From the NCBI RefSeq assembly GCF_000001735.4, contig NC_003071.7, forward strand, positions 1,313,001 through 1,377,000: a stretch of 64,000 nucleotides of DNA. The letters run 5' to 3'. Both the position numbers and the translations under genes were made by a program. The DNA is from Arabidopsis thaliana (lineage: Eukaryota > Streptophyta > Magnoliopsida > Brassicales > Brassicaceae). Under the pieces are notes generated by a model. It ran no database searches. It saw nothing but the letters and a program-made list of their open reading frames with translations, and had not been told where the DNA came from. Below are positions 24,386 through 36,757 of this stretch, one piece after another (position 1 is the first letter of the stretch; each line of letters begins with the position of its first letter).

Positions 24386-26270
24386 TTAAGCCAATCTATT
24401 TTCACTAGAGACCATTCTCTTCCTAGCCTTCTCAGCCTGCAAATCATAGATTAAAATTACTTCATAGTATTAAAGAAAGAACAAAAAAGAATGTACAAGT
24501 ATAACATGCTAAAATGACGAATCTTCTATTCTAAGTGTTTTACCTGTTCCTTCCAATTTATGGAAGCTGTGACAAAAGCCAATATTATGGCTTGCACAGC
24601 GGATCCGACCACAACACCACACCAAAGTCCTTTTCCGTTCAACTCACGATTGAAAGCTAAGTATACTCCAACAGGAGCTCCTACAAGATAATAAGCTACC
24701 ACGTTGTTCAAAGCTCCAATGTGTTGCCAACCACTTCCCCTTGCAACCCCATTCAGAACTGCTGTGAAACCGTCGAGGATAAAGGAGAGGCAGAGCAAAG
24801 GAGTTAGGTTAGCCACATAGTCCACAACTTCTTTGCTGTTGCTGAATGCGTAGCCTATAATGTTTCGGCATGTGAAGAGAAGTGTGCTAAAGAAAGCTGA
24901 CTCTACAAGCCAGAGACAAAGCCCTGCCAATACTGAAACCCTAGCAACTTGAGGAATCCCAGCTCCCAATTTGTTTGACACGCGTGTGCTGCAAGAAACC
25001 AAATGACTATTATTGTTTAGGAAGAAGATGTTGAATATGTTTGGTTAAAAATTTGAGTTCATACCTCACAGCCGCCGCGACTCCACCTGGAATCACATAG
25101 TGCAAACTTGCTGTTGTAAGACTTGCATTAAAGAAATAAGATTCATTAGTTTTTAGTAAAGAGGATAATAAAAATAAAAAGAAGTCGTTATATGATATAT
25201 ATTTACCAAATTGAAAGAACAGAGGTCTCGAGTTTCGGGTTTGGGAGAAGACCTGAACAGAGTATGAGTAGCTCAAATAGCCACCATTCTAGGCTATTAA
25301 AGGAAGACCAAGAAAACGCAAGCAAGATAAAAAAAAGCATTGGTTGTTGTATGTAACTTGACCAACAAGAAACTTAAAAACGACTTACCAAACCATTGCC
25401 GCTGATGGGACTCCGAAGTGGAAGAACTGCTTGATACAAGACACGAAATCACTGGATACAAATACGCGAGTCTTGTCGCAGGAGCTGGAGTACCTCACAT
25501 AACATGAGAGAATCACAACATAGAACCAGAAAGACACACTAATAGCCATGGCAGCTCCATTGCTTCCCAGACCAAACGCGTAAACAAAAGCCCAGCAAAC
25601 AGGGATGTGGAACAAAAGAGTGGTCAGGGTACAGTAGAGCAGTGGAAGAACCAACCCTTGTGCTAGCAGAAACCGAGTCAGTGGGATGAAAAACGCATGG
25701 GCGAACAAAGCCGGTATGAGCCACAAGGCATAGGAGCCAGCGACTCTAGAGATGTCAGGGTCTTGACCGAGAGAGATTAAGAGCTTTTCGATGTAAATCC
25801 AGAGAACTGATATGAGGACACATATAGGGATGTTAGAGGCAGTTGCAGAGTATGTGTAGGTTCCGATTTTTTCGTATTGTTTGGCTCCATAAGCTTGGCC
25901 ACAAAGAGTTTCTAGTGCACCCGCTAACCCAAACTGCACAAAGAATTAATATAGTGTTATCAAGATTTGAGAGGCAACTTGATCTTGAACTTAAGAGGAG
26001 AGAGTAGTTATAGCATATCATTACCAAAATACTGAACCCGGAAACGTTTGTGAAGGAGGTTGCAAGAGCGACGCCGGAGAGCTGGAGCTCACCATTGTGG
26101 CCAGCGACCATGACTGAAATGACAGGCAATAAGTACTGAGCAATGGTCACGGCGGCCATAGGAGCGGCCAAGCTGCTCACTTTCTTCAGCTCGACGGTAA
26201 CCTGACCACTTTTCCATGTGTCTTTACAGGGGACAAGGTGCTCATCTTGCAGAAGAAAGGGCTCTTCCAT
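24386..26270 (-). CDS. MATE efflux transporter, tandem copy 2
   Basis: Exons 26270-26025, 25933-25389, 25293-25207, 25121-25065, 24988-24544 and 24436-24386 have exactly the same lengths as in DTX1 (246, 545, 87, 57, 445, 51) and encode 476 residues. The MATE signatures are all present: [55 protein letters not shown] and [14 protein letters not shown]. It is a membrane antiporter of the DTX1 clade; the substrate is unknown. In Arabidopsis numbering it should be the locus directly after DTX1, but I am not sure of its DTX number. Its upstream region (about 26340-26770) is similar to the regions at 42.9-43.7 kb and 38.4-38.6 kb. Intact, with all splice sites canonical. Confidence 0.88.
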
Positions 26271-26330
26271 TGTTGTCCTTCCTAATGTTGAAAGCCGTGT
26301 GCGTATAATCTCTGATGTTATTCTTCTTAT

Positions 26331-26338
26331 CTTTTATA
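26331..26338 (-). promoter_or_regulatory. TATA box of MATE copy 2
   Basis: Minus-strand TATAAAAG about 60 bases before the ATG, in the shared context TCTATAAAAGAT. Confidence 0.55.
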
Positions 26339-26339
26339 G

Positions 26340-26780
26340 ACAGACAACGAAAACCAATGTTTAGACTTTTCTTTTTGGAAATTTGTGGGACTAGAATATT
26401 GAATTTACACGACTCTTAGCTCAACCAGTAAAAGGTATTCTATATTTTCCACCGAAGATACTCAAAAAAGTATATTATTATGTCTACACGTTAAAGTATA
26501 AAAGTATAGTAGTTTTTCGCAATGACGTTGTATAGTTTCTTCTCTTTAGTGGACGTTGTGGTCAACAGTCATCCAATAGGATAATAAGGAAGTGCATGAA
26601 CAAGAAATATACTTGGGGACCAAGTTCGTATAATCAATGACTAAACAACAAAACAACTCGAAAAAGATTACTTGGGAATCAAGTTCTAATATTCAGAGAT
26701 TGACAATTTATCAAAAAAAATAATTTTGAACAAAAAGAATTTGTTTTAAATAGCAACTACACAGTGCAAACACGTGACTC
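26340..26780 (-). repeat. Promoter region shared by MATE copies
   Basis: Phrases such as GACTCTTAGCTC, GCAATGACGTTGTATAGTTTC and TACTTGGGAATCAAGTTCTA occur here and again at 42.95-43.69 kb upstream of MATE copy 3. The distal part occurs a third time at about 38383-38640. This is the duplicated 5' flank of the MATE unit. Confidence 0.75.
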
Positions 26781-27059
26781 ACAACAACAGCATCCTTACC
26801 GTGAGCCATTAAAGTATTTGAGAGCAACTTCATCGCGAGTTTTTTTAACAAGGGTTCTCACAATTTCACAAAAGCGGCATTCTAAAGAGGGCAAAACCGC
26901 TGTTTGTTTGGATCCCCATTTCGAATTGGGCTGGGCAGCCTTTGGCCCACTAATAAATTTACCACGGCCTAAAGCTAATGCTAATGGGTAGGCCTATTTA
27001 CCAATTTGGTCCAGGTCTGTTTTTCTTTCTTCCTTGTCAAACACTAGATATCTGATGGC

Positions 27060-27675
27060 AGGGTTATGGTTTTGAGATTGGTCGTGGACTCCTTTCTCTC
27101 ATCACGTTGACACCTATAGATAGTCTAGACAAGGTGCTTTTATTAACCTTGGTGGTAGATCTTAGTGCCTTAAAGAGCAGCTCATACTATTCATATAAGT
27201 CTAAGAATTTTATGATAGAATCATCCTCTTTTATAGAGAGAACTTTTGAATCATCCTCTTTTATAGAACGAACTTTTGGTTTGTCTCCGACTTTAAGTTT
27301 GCAAAACCATTTGGATACCTTAATCACCTTTGTAGAAGCTGCGTGTTTCGAGCCATTGTTATCCAAGGTTAAAGACTCTTTATCAACGTCACTATGTCTC
27401 GTTTGGACCGTGACCATTCAACAATCTCCCAAAATATTCGTGTAATTGTCTTCGACTCACCATTCTCTCGCTTGTAGCAAGTTACTACATTGTTCTTGTC
27501 TTCGATGTATGGATCTACCGTCAAATTATCTTATATCATTTTCCTTTACCATTCTCTTGTGAGAGAACTTGTGGTTTTCTTTGATGTTTCCAACCATGAG
27601 GTTGATGTTTGTTTAAAATTTGTACTACATATGGGTTAAGTTTGAATGAAATTATCTTTTGCACAAAAAAAGGGT
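27060..27675 (+). mobile_element. Dispersed repeat, probable retrotransposon 3' end, copy 1
   Basis: A diverged relative lies at 52030-52585 in the same orientation. Both carry short tandem phrases (CTCTTTTATAGAGAGAACTTTT here, two copies), then a common stretch near GTCACTATGTC...GACCATTCAACA, and both end in TTTTGCACAAAAAA. An A-rich 3' end suggests a non-LTR element or a retroposed sequence. The open stretch at 27107-27445 has no recognisable domain. Confidence 0.5.
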
Positions 27676-27893
27676 TTTGACCATTAAAAACTAAATATTA
27701 AAAAGTAAGAAAAGAGAGAGAGGTATAATTTAGTATTAGGTTCAAATTTGAGAGTCGGGTGAACCTTTAATACTTGTAGTTTTATTAGTGGGTCTAATTG
27801 TATTAAAAAATGCAATATAATTATAAATTTTTTTAATTATTAGTGGTCTAATGCTCTACAAGACTTTTTCATTCTAATATATATATATATATA

Positions 27894-28960
27894 CTAGAAA
27901 GTTATCCAAACGATGCGTGAATTGTATATTTGGTTTTAGTTTTGAATATAGAATGATATTAACATTAAATTATATATAATATTTTTTTATAATTGTTAAT
28001 ATATCGATAGAAATTATTAGAAGTAATAATTTTGATGTTTACAAATTATGATATGTTTAATGAAGACATTTTACTTGATTAAAAGTTTTCAATGCACTAT
28101 ATTTTGGCTCTTTTTGTGTGAAATTGATATGTTTTATTATAAATTAAAACTTAATATATTCAATATTACCTTTTTTTTGGGGTGAAATGGAAATGCATGT
28201 ATTACAAACATATGATTTAAACCTTCACAATTAAAATTTTTAAAGCTTATGATATAAGATGATTTTCAATGGAAAATCCTCCAACTTGACTAAAGATCTC
28301 ATAATGTCGGTTCAAAAGAAAAAACAAGTTATATAAAATCTGATAAATGTACTGAAAACGTTATGTCGCTATCGAGTTACCAATTGACCAACAATACTTT
28401 ATGTAAATGGAAGATAAAGAAATATTTTCTTTAAGAATTTAAAACAATAAAAAGAAATTGATTTTATATGGATATAATAAAATTAGGAATTTAAAGTTAA
28501 AATATCTTATTATTGAGTTATTTCCTTAAATTTGATTTGTATATAATAAAAAAAAAAGTTAAGAGCGGATAAAAAATTTGTCACTTTGAAGGTTTTTTAC
28601 CGCATTTTTTTCTCAAAAGTTATGTTAAAACAATTAATATGTAGCATGTACAATACTACATGTGATACATGATTTTGAATTATAAAAGTAATATCTTTTC
28701 ATAATGGTTATTTGCTTTCAACAGTTTAAGATTATTGTTAGAATTTTTGTTTATTTATTAGATATTTCAATGAATCTATTACACATGAGTTGCAATATGG
28801 ATTAATTGGAAATATATATTATTATTTTTCATTATAGAAATAAATTGCGAAACACCTGTTATTATTAGAACTCCAAAGAGATAAACCAAAGAAATACAAT
28901 TTTATCTTTGTTTGTTTAATTATTTATCATAAAATGTATTTAACTTCAATTGATGGAAAA
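27894..28960 (-). mobile_element. Helitron-like remnant, 3' end at left
   Basis: Starts with CTAGAAAGTTATCC, the reverse complement of a Helitron 3' terminus, and is homologous in inverted orientation to 11590-12187. Examples are the shared phrases around GGTTTTAGTTTTGAATATA and TTTGCTTTCAACAGTTTAAG. The right limit is approximate. No coding capacity. Confidence 0.5.
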
Positions 28961-29064
28961 AAAAAGTAGGGAAAATAATAACAGAAAAAACAACTCACAT
29001 CATCATCATTCCTCCATATCTGGTAATGTGTTGTGGGATTTGGGAATTATTATTTATTTTATTT

Positions 29065-29740
29065 TATTTTATTTTTTTTGTCAAAGAGATGATATCATTC
29101 AATTAAGATAGAAACCAAGTACAAAGGAGGAGGGAATCAGATCCAGAAGTTAACAATACAACCATAAGGAGCATTCCACAAAGCCAACATAAGGTAGATA
29201 AAAAGATAGATAAAAGGATCGATAGGTTTAATCGACAAGAGTTCTTTGAGAGCTTTGAGCCAAAAGCTATAAAGCATTTTGGTACATGTGAGATCAAAGA
29301 TTATCGACAATTCTTCCAAAGACGAGTCAATGGATGAACATATAGCCATTGTCAAGAGACCAAGTGGCGTTGTAAAAGTGGTCAAAGTCGTGAATCTCAC
29401 TGGCCCGAAGAGAACTACACGAGAAAGTGCTTGGACACGGGTTCGAGCAAGGGTAATATTGCTTAGATGCTTGAGGATGATTGCTAGGTTTTTCGCATAT
29501 TGAGAGATGAGCTCAGACATTACGTAGCGATATGGAGAGGAAGCTAGAACCCAGTTATGCAAGAGATGGGTGGAAAACCGTAACAGAACAGGTGGATCCT
29601 CTCTCACATGAAGTCCTCGACCATGGAGATTAAGAATTCCACACAAAGTTTGTATTGGGCTTTGCACTGAAGGAGTGTGAGCAGACCTGAGCTTCAAGCT
29701 TTTAAGGGTTTGGGAATTAATATGTTTCCAATTCAAGAAC
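29065..29740 (-). mobile_element. Probable non-LTR retrotransposon or retroposed fragment with 199-residue open frame
   Basis: On the minus strand an open frame of 199 residues (29736-29137) is followed by GAATGATATCATCTCTTTG and an A-rich tail, ACAAAAAAAATAAAATAAAA, ending near 29065. That tail is typical of reverse-transcribed insertions. The frame has Ser/Leu-rich content, an 'LLRFSTHLLHNWVL' segment and no domain I recognise. It sits beside the truncated end of the beta-galactosidase pseudogene and may have caused that truncation. Confidence 0.4.
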
Positions 29741-29864
29741 AGCTTTTTGTTGTACCTAAATTACTTCTCAATAGGAACCATTCAGTTTACAAAACACAAA
29801 AGAGAGGTAAATCACGCATCGATTTTTTTTTTTCTTTTTTGGTTTCTAGAAAAACTGGCCAGTA

Positions 29865-32800
29865 ACGGCCAGTGTAATTTTCATTGATCGAAGCCTTTCC
29901 TTTTCCAAATCCCAAAAGATCGACCACAACTGGTTCACTTCCCAAAGGAGCTTTGAAAATAGTCTGAAAGAAACATTAGAATAATAAGATTTTAAATTGC
30001 ATCTATAACTTTTTGGTAGCTATTGATTTTAATATCTACTTACCTTGTACTAAGTCATGGTTCAGTTGAATGGTACACTTTCACCTGACCATGTCGAAGG
30101 TGATTCTGAACTAAAGAGTTGGTTCTCAACCCCGCTTAAACCAGTTTTGTAGCTCCATTATGAGTAGACAAATATTTTACAACAGTTTCATCACCATTTC
30201 TTCCAATGATAAAAACGGGTCCAGTGATTCCAGCCGGGACGTTTTCGAAGAAAGCACCATAGTTCTTACAAAAAAAACATAGTTAAAAATAGGACATTAA
30301 AAGAATGGTTTTAACATAAGAATGATAAGATTTCGAACTCACCGGAAGGTCTACGGTTACGCTAAGGAGGGTAATGACATTAACACCAGGGTTGAACTTC
30401 GCGTCTTGCTCAAAAACATAGTGAAACTTTCCATTTTCAACGCGATAATTACCTATAATAAAAAAGAACGAATAATCTATAAAATGTTTTCTTTATGTGT
30501 TGAGTGTTGTTTAAAACTAGATAAGTCATTTACTTACCAGTATGTTGTCCATTGACAAAACCGTGAAGAACATGAGCAGTACTGTTGATACGAAGAGACA
30601 TATTTTTTCCCCAAGCCGGATCTTGTTCTTTGAGATTAACCGTAGTCATGTACCAAAGAAAATCACTTTCGTCATTGCTTACTACTTTTTGATCAAACAA
30701 TTGTCTCACTGTAGATTCTCATTTTCCTTTCAAGAGGACATTGTCTATGTTCTCTGGTCTCCATGACCATTTTTAAATCGAAGGCTCGTTCTCAGCTTCA
30801 TTCGCTTTCTTAACCATCACAGAAGTTTGAGTGTTAATCAGAAATATATAAAACCATAAAAAAAAAGCCAATGTATTAAGGATTATAACTTGAATGTAAT
30901 AATGATCACTGTTAAGAAAAACTGTAAAAAAAACTTTGAATGTAACAAAGACAAACCTTGGCGGTATTATAAGACTCAGTTTTGCAATCCGGTAAAATGC
31001 TCACATACCAAGCCGGGACATCATAAGATGTTCCTTGGAAATTGATTTTTGCATTCACGTTTCCAATGAAACAACTTGATCCTTCTTCTGTTTGATAAAC
31101 CGTTGTCTATAATAATACATGTTCAAAAATAAATTCAAGAGTAACATATTTTAAATATAAAAATTGAAAAAAGCAGAAAATGAGAATTACCATGACTAAA
31201 TTTCCAAAATCAGCGGTGGAAATATTTCCATAAGTGAGAGTTTTCTCCATAGCATGAAAAACATCATGAAGCTGTTTCAGGTGTCCGTATTTTGGTTGGT
31301 TCAAATTACCTAATAAATATTCATCATTGTTAGTACCTTTTATTTTAAAATCTTTAACCTAATTTAAATATGAATATAGTTTATAAATATTTACCAAATT
31401 CGTCAAGAGGAGCATCGTAATCATATGTTGTTGTGATGAACGGACCACCCGCGGTTCTATCAAAGTTGGTATGTCCATGATACTACAAAAACAAAGATAA
31501 ACATTCATTATTTTTTTTTAATGATCATTAATGTATGTTCTTACTTTATCAATTAAGTTAAAGTTTCATTATTACTTTTTTAACATGTAGATATTATAAT
31601 TTTTTTTTTACCATGTAGTAGTTTTGGAAAGCTCCTCATCTTTGGAAATATCTTGCAACAGCAAAAGCAACATCTTCGGTTGTTCTTTAAGGATCTTTAC
31701 CTCCCTAATTCATATACCTATACAAATATAGAATAAATATATTTTTACAGATAAGAATAAATAAAAACTAACCATGAGAAAACATCTCTCGATCAAGGAC
31801 ATATCAATGAGGTCATTTATAAAAGTTTTGGGTCAACAATATTCAGATTGCATAAAAATATACGTTCTTATTATTAGTAAAAGATATTAAATTACAGCAA
31901 TAACTAAACGAAAACTAACCATCCGGTCCAATTCTCAGTCCACATTTTTTTAGTGTTGGGGTTGTTTGGTGTAAAGTTGTCACAATAATAACTATTCCAT
32001 GTGTTTACTTATAAAATCAAACAATTTATAGATCATTAGTGTTAATAAATGTCTAAGTTAATTTCATGAAAATCATTAACTTTAGCTAATTTTACCATTG
32101 GTTGAGGAGCATCATCTTGTTGACACATGATCCATGGAACACCAACATCAAGAGAATTAGTCATGTTTGCACACCACTAAATATATGCCATACCCGCTTC
32201 TCCGTATGATCCAATCACATTTCCATACTCATTTTCAATCTGCAAATTTAGGAAAACTAAAATCAAAATTGTTGTAGTTCTGGCTTTTGTATTTGAACTA
32301 TGGTAGCAGTAATAGGCTTTAATAGAAAAAAACAAAAGATTGTATATTCTATAACCAAATAGATGTAAATAGTGGATAGCATCATGTTAAAAAAATTATT
32401 ACCTAAGCAAGGATAATTAGACCTCCTTGTGATGCAAATAGCTTCTCTTTCTTGACCATTTCTATTATCATAGTTGTAAGATTTTGCATCTCATTCTACA
32501 TAAAAATCATCCATATACTATTAATTAAAACAAAAGTATTACATGTAAAATTTGATAAATGATTACCATAAACGCAGTATTAGTAGTTCTGAATTCTATT
32601 ATGGGCATATTATGCACCCACACTGAAAAACCTCTATTGAAAATGATTACATAATTAAAATATCAAAATTAGTGAAAAGAAAAAAAGAAAAAAACTAATA
32701 TCATTATAAGCAAATGGAGAAAGACCAACATATATATAAACTTGATCGTATATGTTAAGTTATAACCACCAGCACTTTGCACTAAGAATGCATTGATGAT

Positions 32801-33320
32801 ATTAATAAGTAAAATGAAGCAAGTTTAGTTTATTACCCGTAATTCTACTATGCGCAAACATATGGTCCAATGCGTAGAACTCCATACATATTCCTTCATT
32901 TTGAATGGTTCTGAAGAAAAGAATAAGATCCAGATTTCCAGAAAAATCATATTGACGACGAGTAGGTTCATGTGCATTCCAAAAAACATAAGTCTCGATT
33001 GCATCAAGACCTCTTTCTTTGCCCTTCTTTATAAGATTCGGCCACATCTAAATTTGACAAAGTAACAACAAAAAATGTAGTTAATTAACAATCCTATTAT
33101 GCTAAACATATATAATAGATTAACTACTAACGTAGATATAAGCTGATATGTAAGTTACCTCATCGGTACTACAAAAGTAATGGATAGAACCAGAGAGAAG
33201 AACTCGACGATGACCATAAATAGTGATGGCACAACCATCGTGAGAGACGATTGTGGCATATGCACAACTACTTACTACGAGACAACACAAAAGTGTACCT
33301 AACAGACGTTTCTCCGACAA
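29865..33320 (-). pseudogene. GH35 beta-galactosidase (BGAL7/BGAL15-like) pseudogene
   Basis: A multi-exon plant beta-galactosidase is readable over 3.4 kb. It runs from a signal peptide (MSEKRLLGTLLCCLVVSSC at 33320), through [29 protein letters not shown]-like sequence, QIENEYGNVIGSYGEAG (acid/base Glu, about 32240) and KMWTENWTG (nucleophile Glu, about 31945), to APLGSEPVVVDLLGFGKG and GRYW (about 29870). Splice sites are mostly kept. Breaks: a 2-base insertion near 32889, two adjacent TAG at 32845-32850, TAG at 32403-32405 replacing the Gln at an exon end, TAG at 32177-32179, and a frameshift near 30160. The C-terminal part after GRYW is missing. Exon 1 also departs from the family after SGSIHY. 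The enzyme family acts on cell-wall galactans in the apoplast; this copy cannot make a full protein. A shorter product from an internal start cannot be excluded. Confidence 0.88.
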
Positions 33321-34212
33321 GAAAAAATCAGCTCGTTATCCCTATTATTGTGGGTTTAATTATTTGTTATCTTTTTACTTAGAAATTTTTTTATCTGACT
33401 TGGTAAACACCGAAAAACAAAAAAAAATGTTTAGTTGTAGTTTCAGATAAGTTTTGTTTTTCTTATTGAGCTTTTAATAGATTTTTTTTCTTAAAAATTC
33501 CAAATGCTATTTTTCATTAAAATTATAAATCTATTTGAATCCCTATGGTTCCAGAAAAAGTCCACATGAAAATGTATATAATTCACTCCAAAAATAAAAG
33601 ACATGTATTTTAACAACTCAACTTACAACGTTAATTCATAAGACAAATTTAAATAAAATTTAAGATATTTTATCAAAATATATGTATATATATACATATT
33701 CTTAGTAAATTAAATAAACATTTGTTATCATTTTTGTTATAATCAACCTTCACTTCTGGAATAATAATAATTGGTTTAAGAATCTATTTGGCCTTTGAAT
33801 GAATCAACACTATGTACATCCTACTAAAACTTTTGTCTCCTCATTGTATCATTGTTTACATGGGTCATGATTAGTTTCGCTGTAAGAGCTATCTACGGCC
33901 TTAATTTTAAGTATATCCTTAAAAATTTAGCAATCATGATGTACTTTAATTTTAGAACTTAGAGACAAAAAAAAGTTAAAGAACGACCAACAATAATTCC
34001 TAAAGCTCTCGTTTCTTTGTCGTGAGGAATGACCAACAACTGTAAAAAATATTTTGTGTTTTATTATAGCCTTTATTTATCTTTTAGGTACAATTTTGGT
34101 TACCAATTAATTTTTTCTTCATTTAATATAATGTGTGTACATAGAAATACGTGTATACACATACATACATACATTAACAAACAACAATAATATGACCCAA
34201 AATACTAAAACA
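33321..34212. other. Intergenic upstream of the GH35 pseudogene
   Basis: AT-rich; no gene or clear repeat except short ACATACATAC repeats near 34160. Confidence 0.45.
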
Positions 34213-35075
34213 CTAGATTTTAACCCGCGGTACACCGCGGAGACAATTTATTTTTTAAAATTAATATATATAAAAATTTGTAAATTATTTTATAGTTTAC
34301 CATTGTTACTAAGTAACGTCCTGCCAAACCCGTCCTGACAAACCCGTCAACAAAAAAAAACTATTTATTTTATTAATGTTGATCTTATTTATAATATGTT
34401 TATGAATCATTGTCAAAATATTTTAGTCGTTGCGGGACGTTGAACCCACACATTTTTCGCCAATTGGTTAATATATGTTCATTCATAAAATTTCGAATCA
34501 CAAAATATGACGATTTGTTTTTGAGATTTTTTTTAACTCTATATATTAAATAATGATGTTAATTATTTTTGATAGATTAAACTTTTTATAAATTCAAATA
34601 TTAATAATGTTTTATGAAGTTTAAATATACAAATAATAATATTTAAAAATTAATATTTTTTGCCTTTTAGGTAATGATATAATAACTCTAAAAGCAAAAA
34701 TTTAGAAGATTTAAATCTTTAAATAAATATTTTTATGCCTAAATAATTAATGTCAGTAGCGTGACATTGTAAATAAGTTCAAATACATGATTTGTTTATT
34801 TAAGCAAACAACGTTTAGTAAGAATAATATTTTTTAAACAAAAAACTTTGTTTTAAAATATTGTTAATAAAATACGTTTATGCTAATTTTAAGGGATTGA
34901 TGTGAACTTTGTTTGGATTAAATTTGATTGATAATGTGATTGACAATTTAAATTAAAATTTTAAAGTAAAGTTAATTATTTTGGAAAAAATATTTAATGC
35001 TAATGGCATTGGGTTGTAAATAAGTCCAACTTTAGGATTTATTTGCTAAAATGGTTGCAAAAATGTATATATAGA
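34213..35075 (-). mobile_element. Non-autonomous Helitron, copy B
   Basis: Near-full-length relative of copy A (8971-9855), same orientation. On the minus strand it starts TCTATATATACATTTTTG and ends with the CCGCGGTGTACCGCGG hairpin and AAAATCTAG. Similarity to copy A is visible along its whole length (for example GTAACGTCCTGCCAAACCC and TGTAAATAAGTTCAAATAC). No coding sequence. Confidence 0.75.
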
Positions 35076-35895
35076 TTGTAGCATTAAATTAGGAAAAAAT
35101 ATATATATATATATATATAATATAAATAATTTTACATATATTGTTTATATATACATATAAATTTCGTCTTTAACATACATATTTTCAAAACTGTATTAAC
35201 TATTTTTTATTAGTTTAATATTGTAGTTATTATTTAAAATATATTTTTTATATTCTCTTTTACTAGCACAAAAAATTTGTATACATTCAAACAAAATCTA
35301 CAAAGAAAGAAGAAGCGTATTTGTCAATCAATTTTTATTTTTTATAGTTTTAAAATATAACATTCATCAATTGTTTTGTACTTTAAAATGTCTACAACAC
35401 AATTTCTACCGCAACAAATATATATAGGTATATCCAAAGATTTACACAAAATTCTTACAAGTATAATCAACACACCTACAACAAATTTCGTACAACAAAT
35501 AATTTACATCTACATCCCAATGAACCATCCACTTAAGTGAGAGTTACAGTAAACTAGCTCAATAGCTCTGGTTTAGGGGATTCAATTATCCATTTATTTT
35601 TATTGATTAAGAAAATATTTAAATTTAGAATTTATTTATTGTTTAGTTTATATATATTGAAGTTTATTTTCCTACTTTTATCTACTAAACCAAATATACT
35701 AATTTAAGTTTCCTTATAATTATCGCTTATTATCCAATTTTTACTAAATTAATTAGCTTTTACTATTTTCAATTTTTTTGGTTAAAGGAGAGAGTCAGAG
35801 CTTCCACTAAGAATGAAAGTAATTACAATCGGACACCTCTTGGGCATGCAGACCCATTGGCATCGCCTAACACTATTTTCTTATATATTTTACAC
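35076..35895. other. Intergenic, no gene seen
   Basis: Very AT-rich, with a (TA)n run near 35099-35120. A short GC-richer piece at about 35790-35875 (GGAGAGAGTCAGAGC, then CATTGGCATCGCC) was not identified. Confidence 0.4.
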
Positions 35896-36228
35896 GTTTA
35901 TCTAACAACAAAATTACTTGATTAGATTAACACTAAAAAAATTTTGGAATATATAAAATGTAAACTATAAATTTAGCTTATATAAGACTGCAGAAAATAA
36001 TAACTTCTTATCACATCATGATAAATATAACCTAATAACATTTTGGATAATTGTTATAGGACTATATCATTTTGGATAATTGTCTTATATGATATAGTCC
36101 TATAACAATTATCCATATTAAGTTTGATTTATTCTGATGTGATAAAAATTTATCATATTTTTACAGTTTTATCTATTTCGAATTATTGTGTGTATTAATC
36201 TAATCAAGTATTTTTTTGTTGGATAAAC
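35896..36228. mobile_element. Foldback (long inverted repeat) MITE-like element
   Basis: The two halves are inverted copies. The centre is a perfect 26-base arm pair (36044-36069 and 36090-36115, TGGATAATTGTTATAGG...) around a 20-base spacer. Homology extends imperfectly to the outer ends, TACTTGATTAGATTAA near 35914 and TTAATCTAATCAAGTA near 36195. No open frame. A target duplication was not identified. Confidence 0.7.
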
Positions 36229-36520
36229 CATATATCTCTCCCTAAAACAATTTCTTGAAAATTCACATAAATTTCTTAATTCTCTAAATCCATATTATTC
36301 CCCAAAAAAACCCATATATCTCTCTCCCCAAAAAAACAAATTCTTAAAAATTCACATAAATTTTTAATTCTCTATATTCATACTATTCTCAACATTCCAA
36401 AACAAATCCCCCGTATATCTCTCCCCAAAATAAAAAAAAATCTTGAAAATTCACATAATTTTTGAATTCTCTAAATTGAATCCTTATTATTCTCAACGTT
36501 TTATTCCCAAAAAAAAAACA
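36229..36520. repeat. Tandem repeat, about 3 x 90-100 bp
   Basis: Three consecutive diverged units, each with CATATATCTCTC (or GTATATCTCTC) ... CTTGAAAATTCACATAA ... AATTCTCTA ... TATTCTC, starting at about 36229, 36309 and 36410. Confidence 0.65.
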
Positions 36521-36757
36521 CACTCCACAGAAAAGTTATTACACTGGCTCACAATACATGCATATATACAAATTCTTTATAAAAAAAACATTACCATTAA
36601 CGTTTATCCGTAAGAAAAATATTTTACCCAATTTAAACACTCTTTCATAGATACATATAGCTACAAATACATGTAAATTAAATGATTCACCCACATTATA
36701 TATTAAGCTTAATATTAAGTTGTTACGAAAATATATGTAGAGAGGAATGCTAATGGA

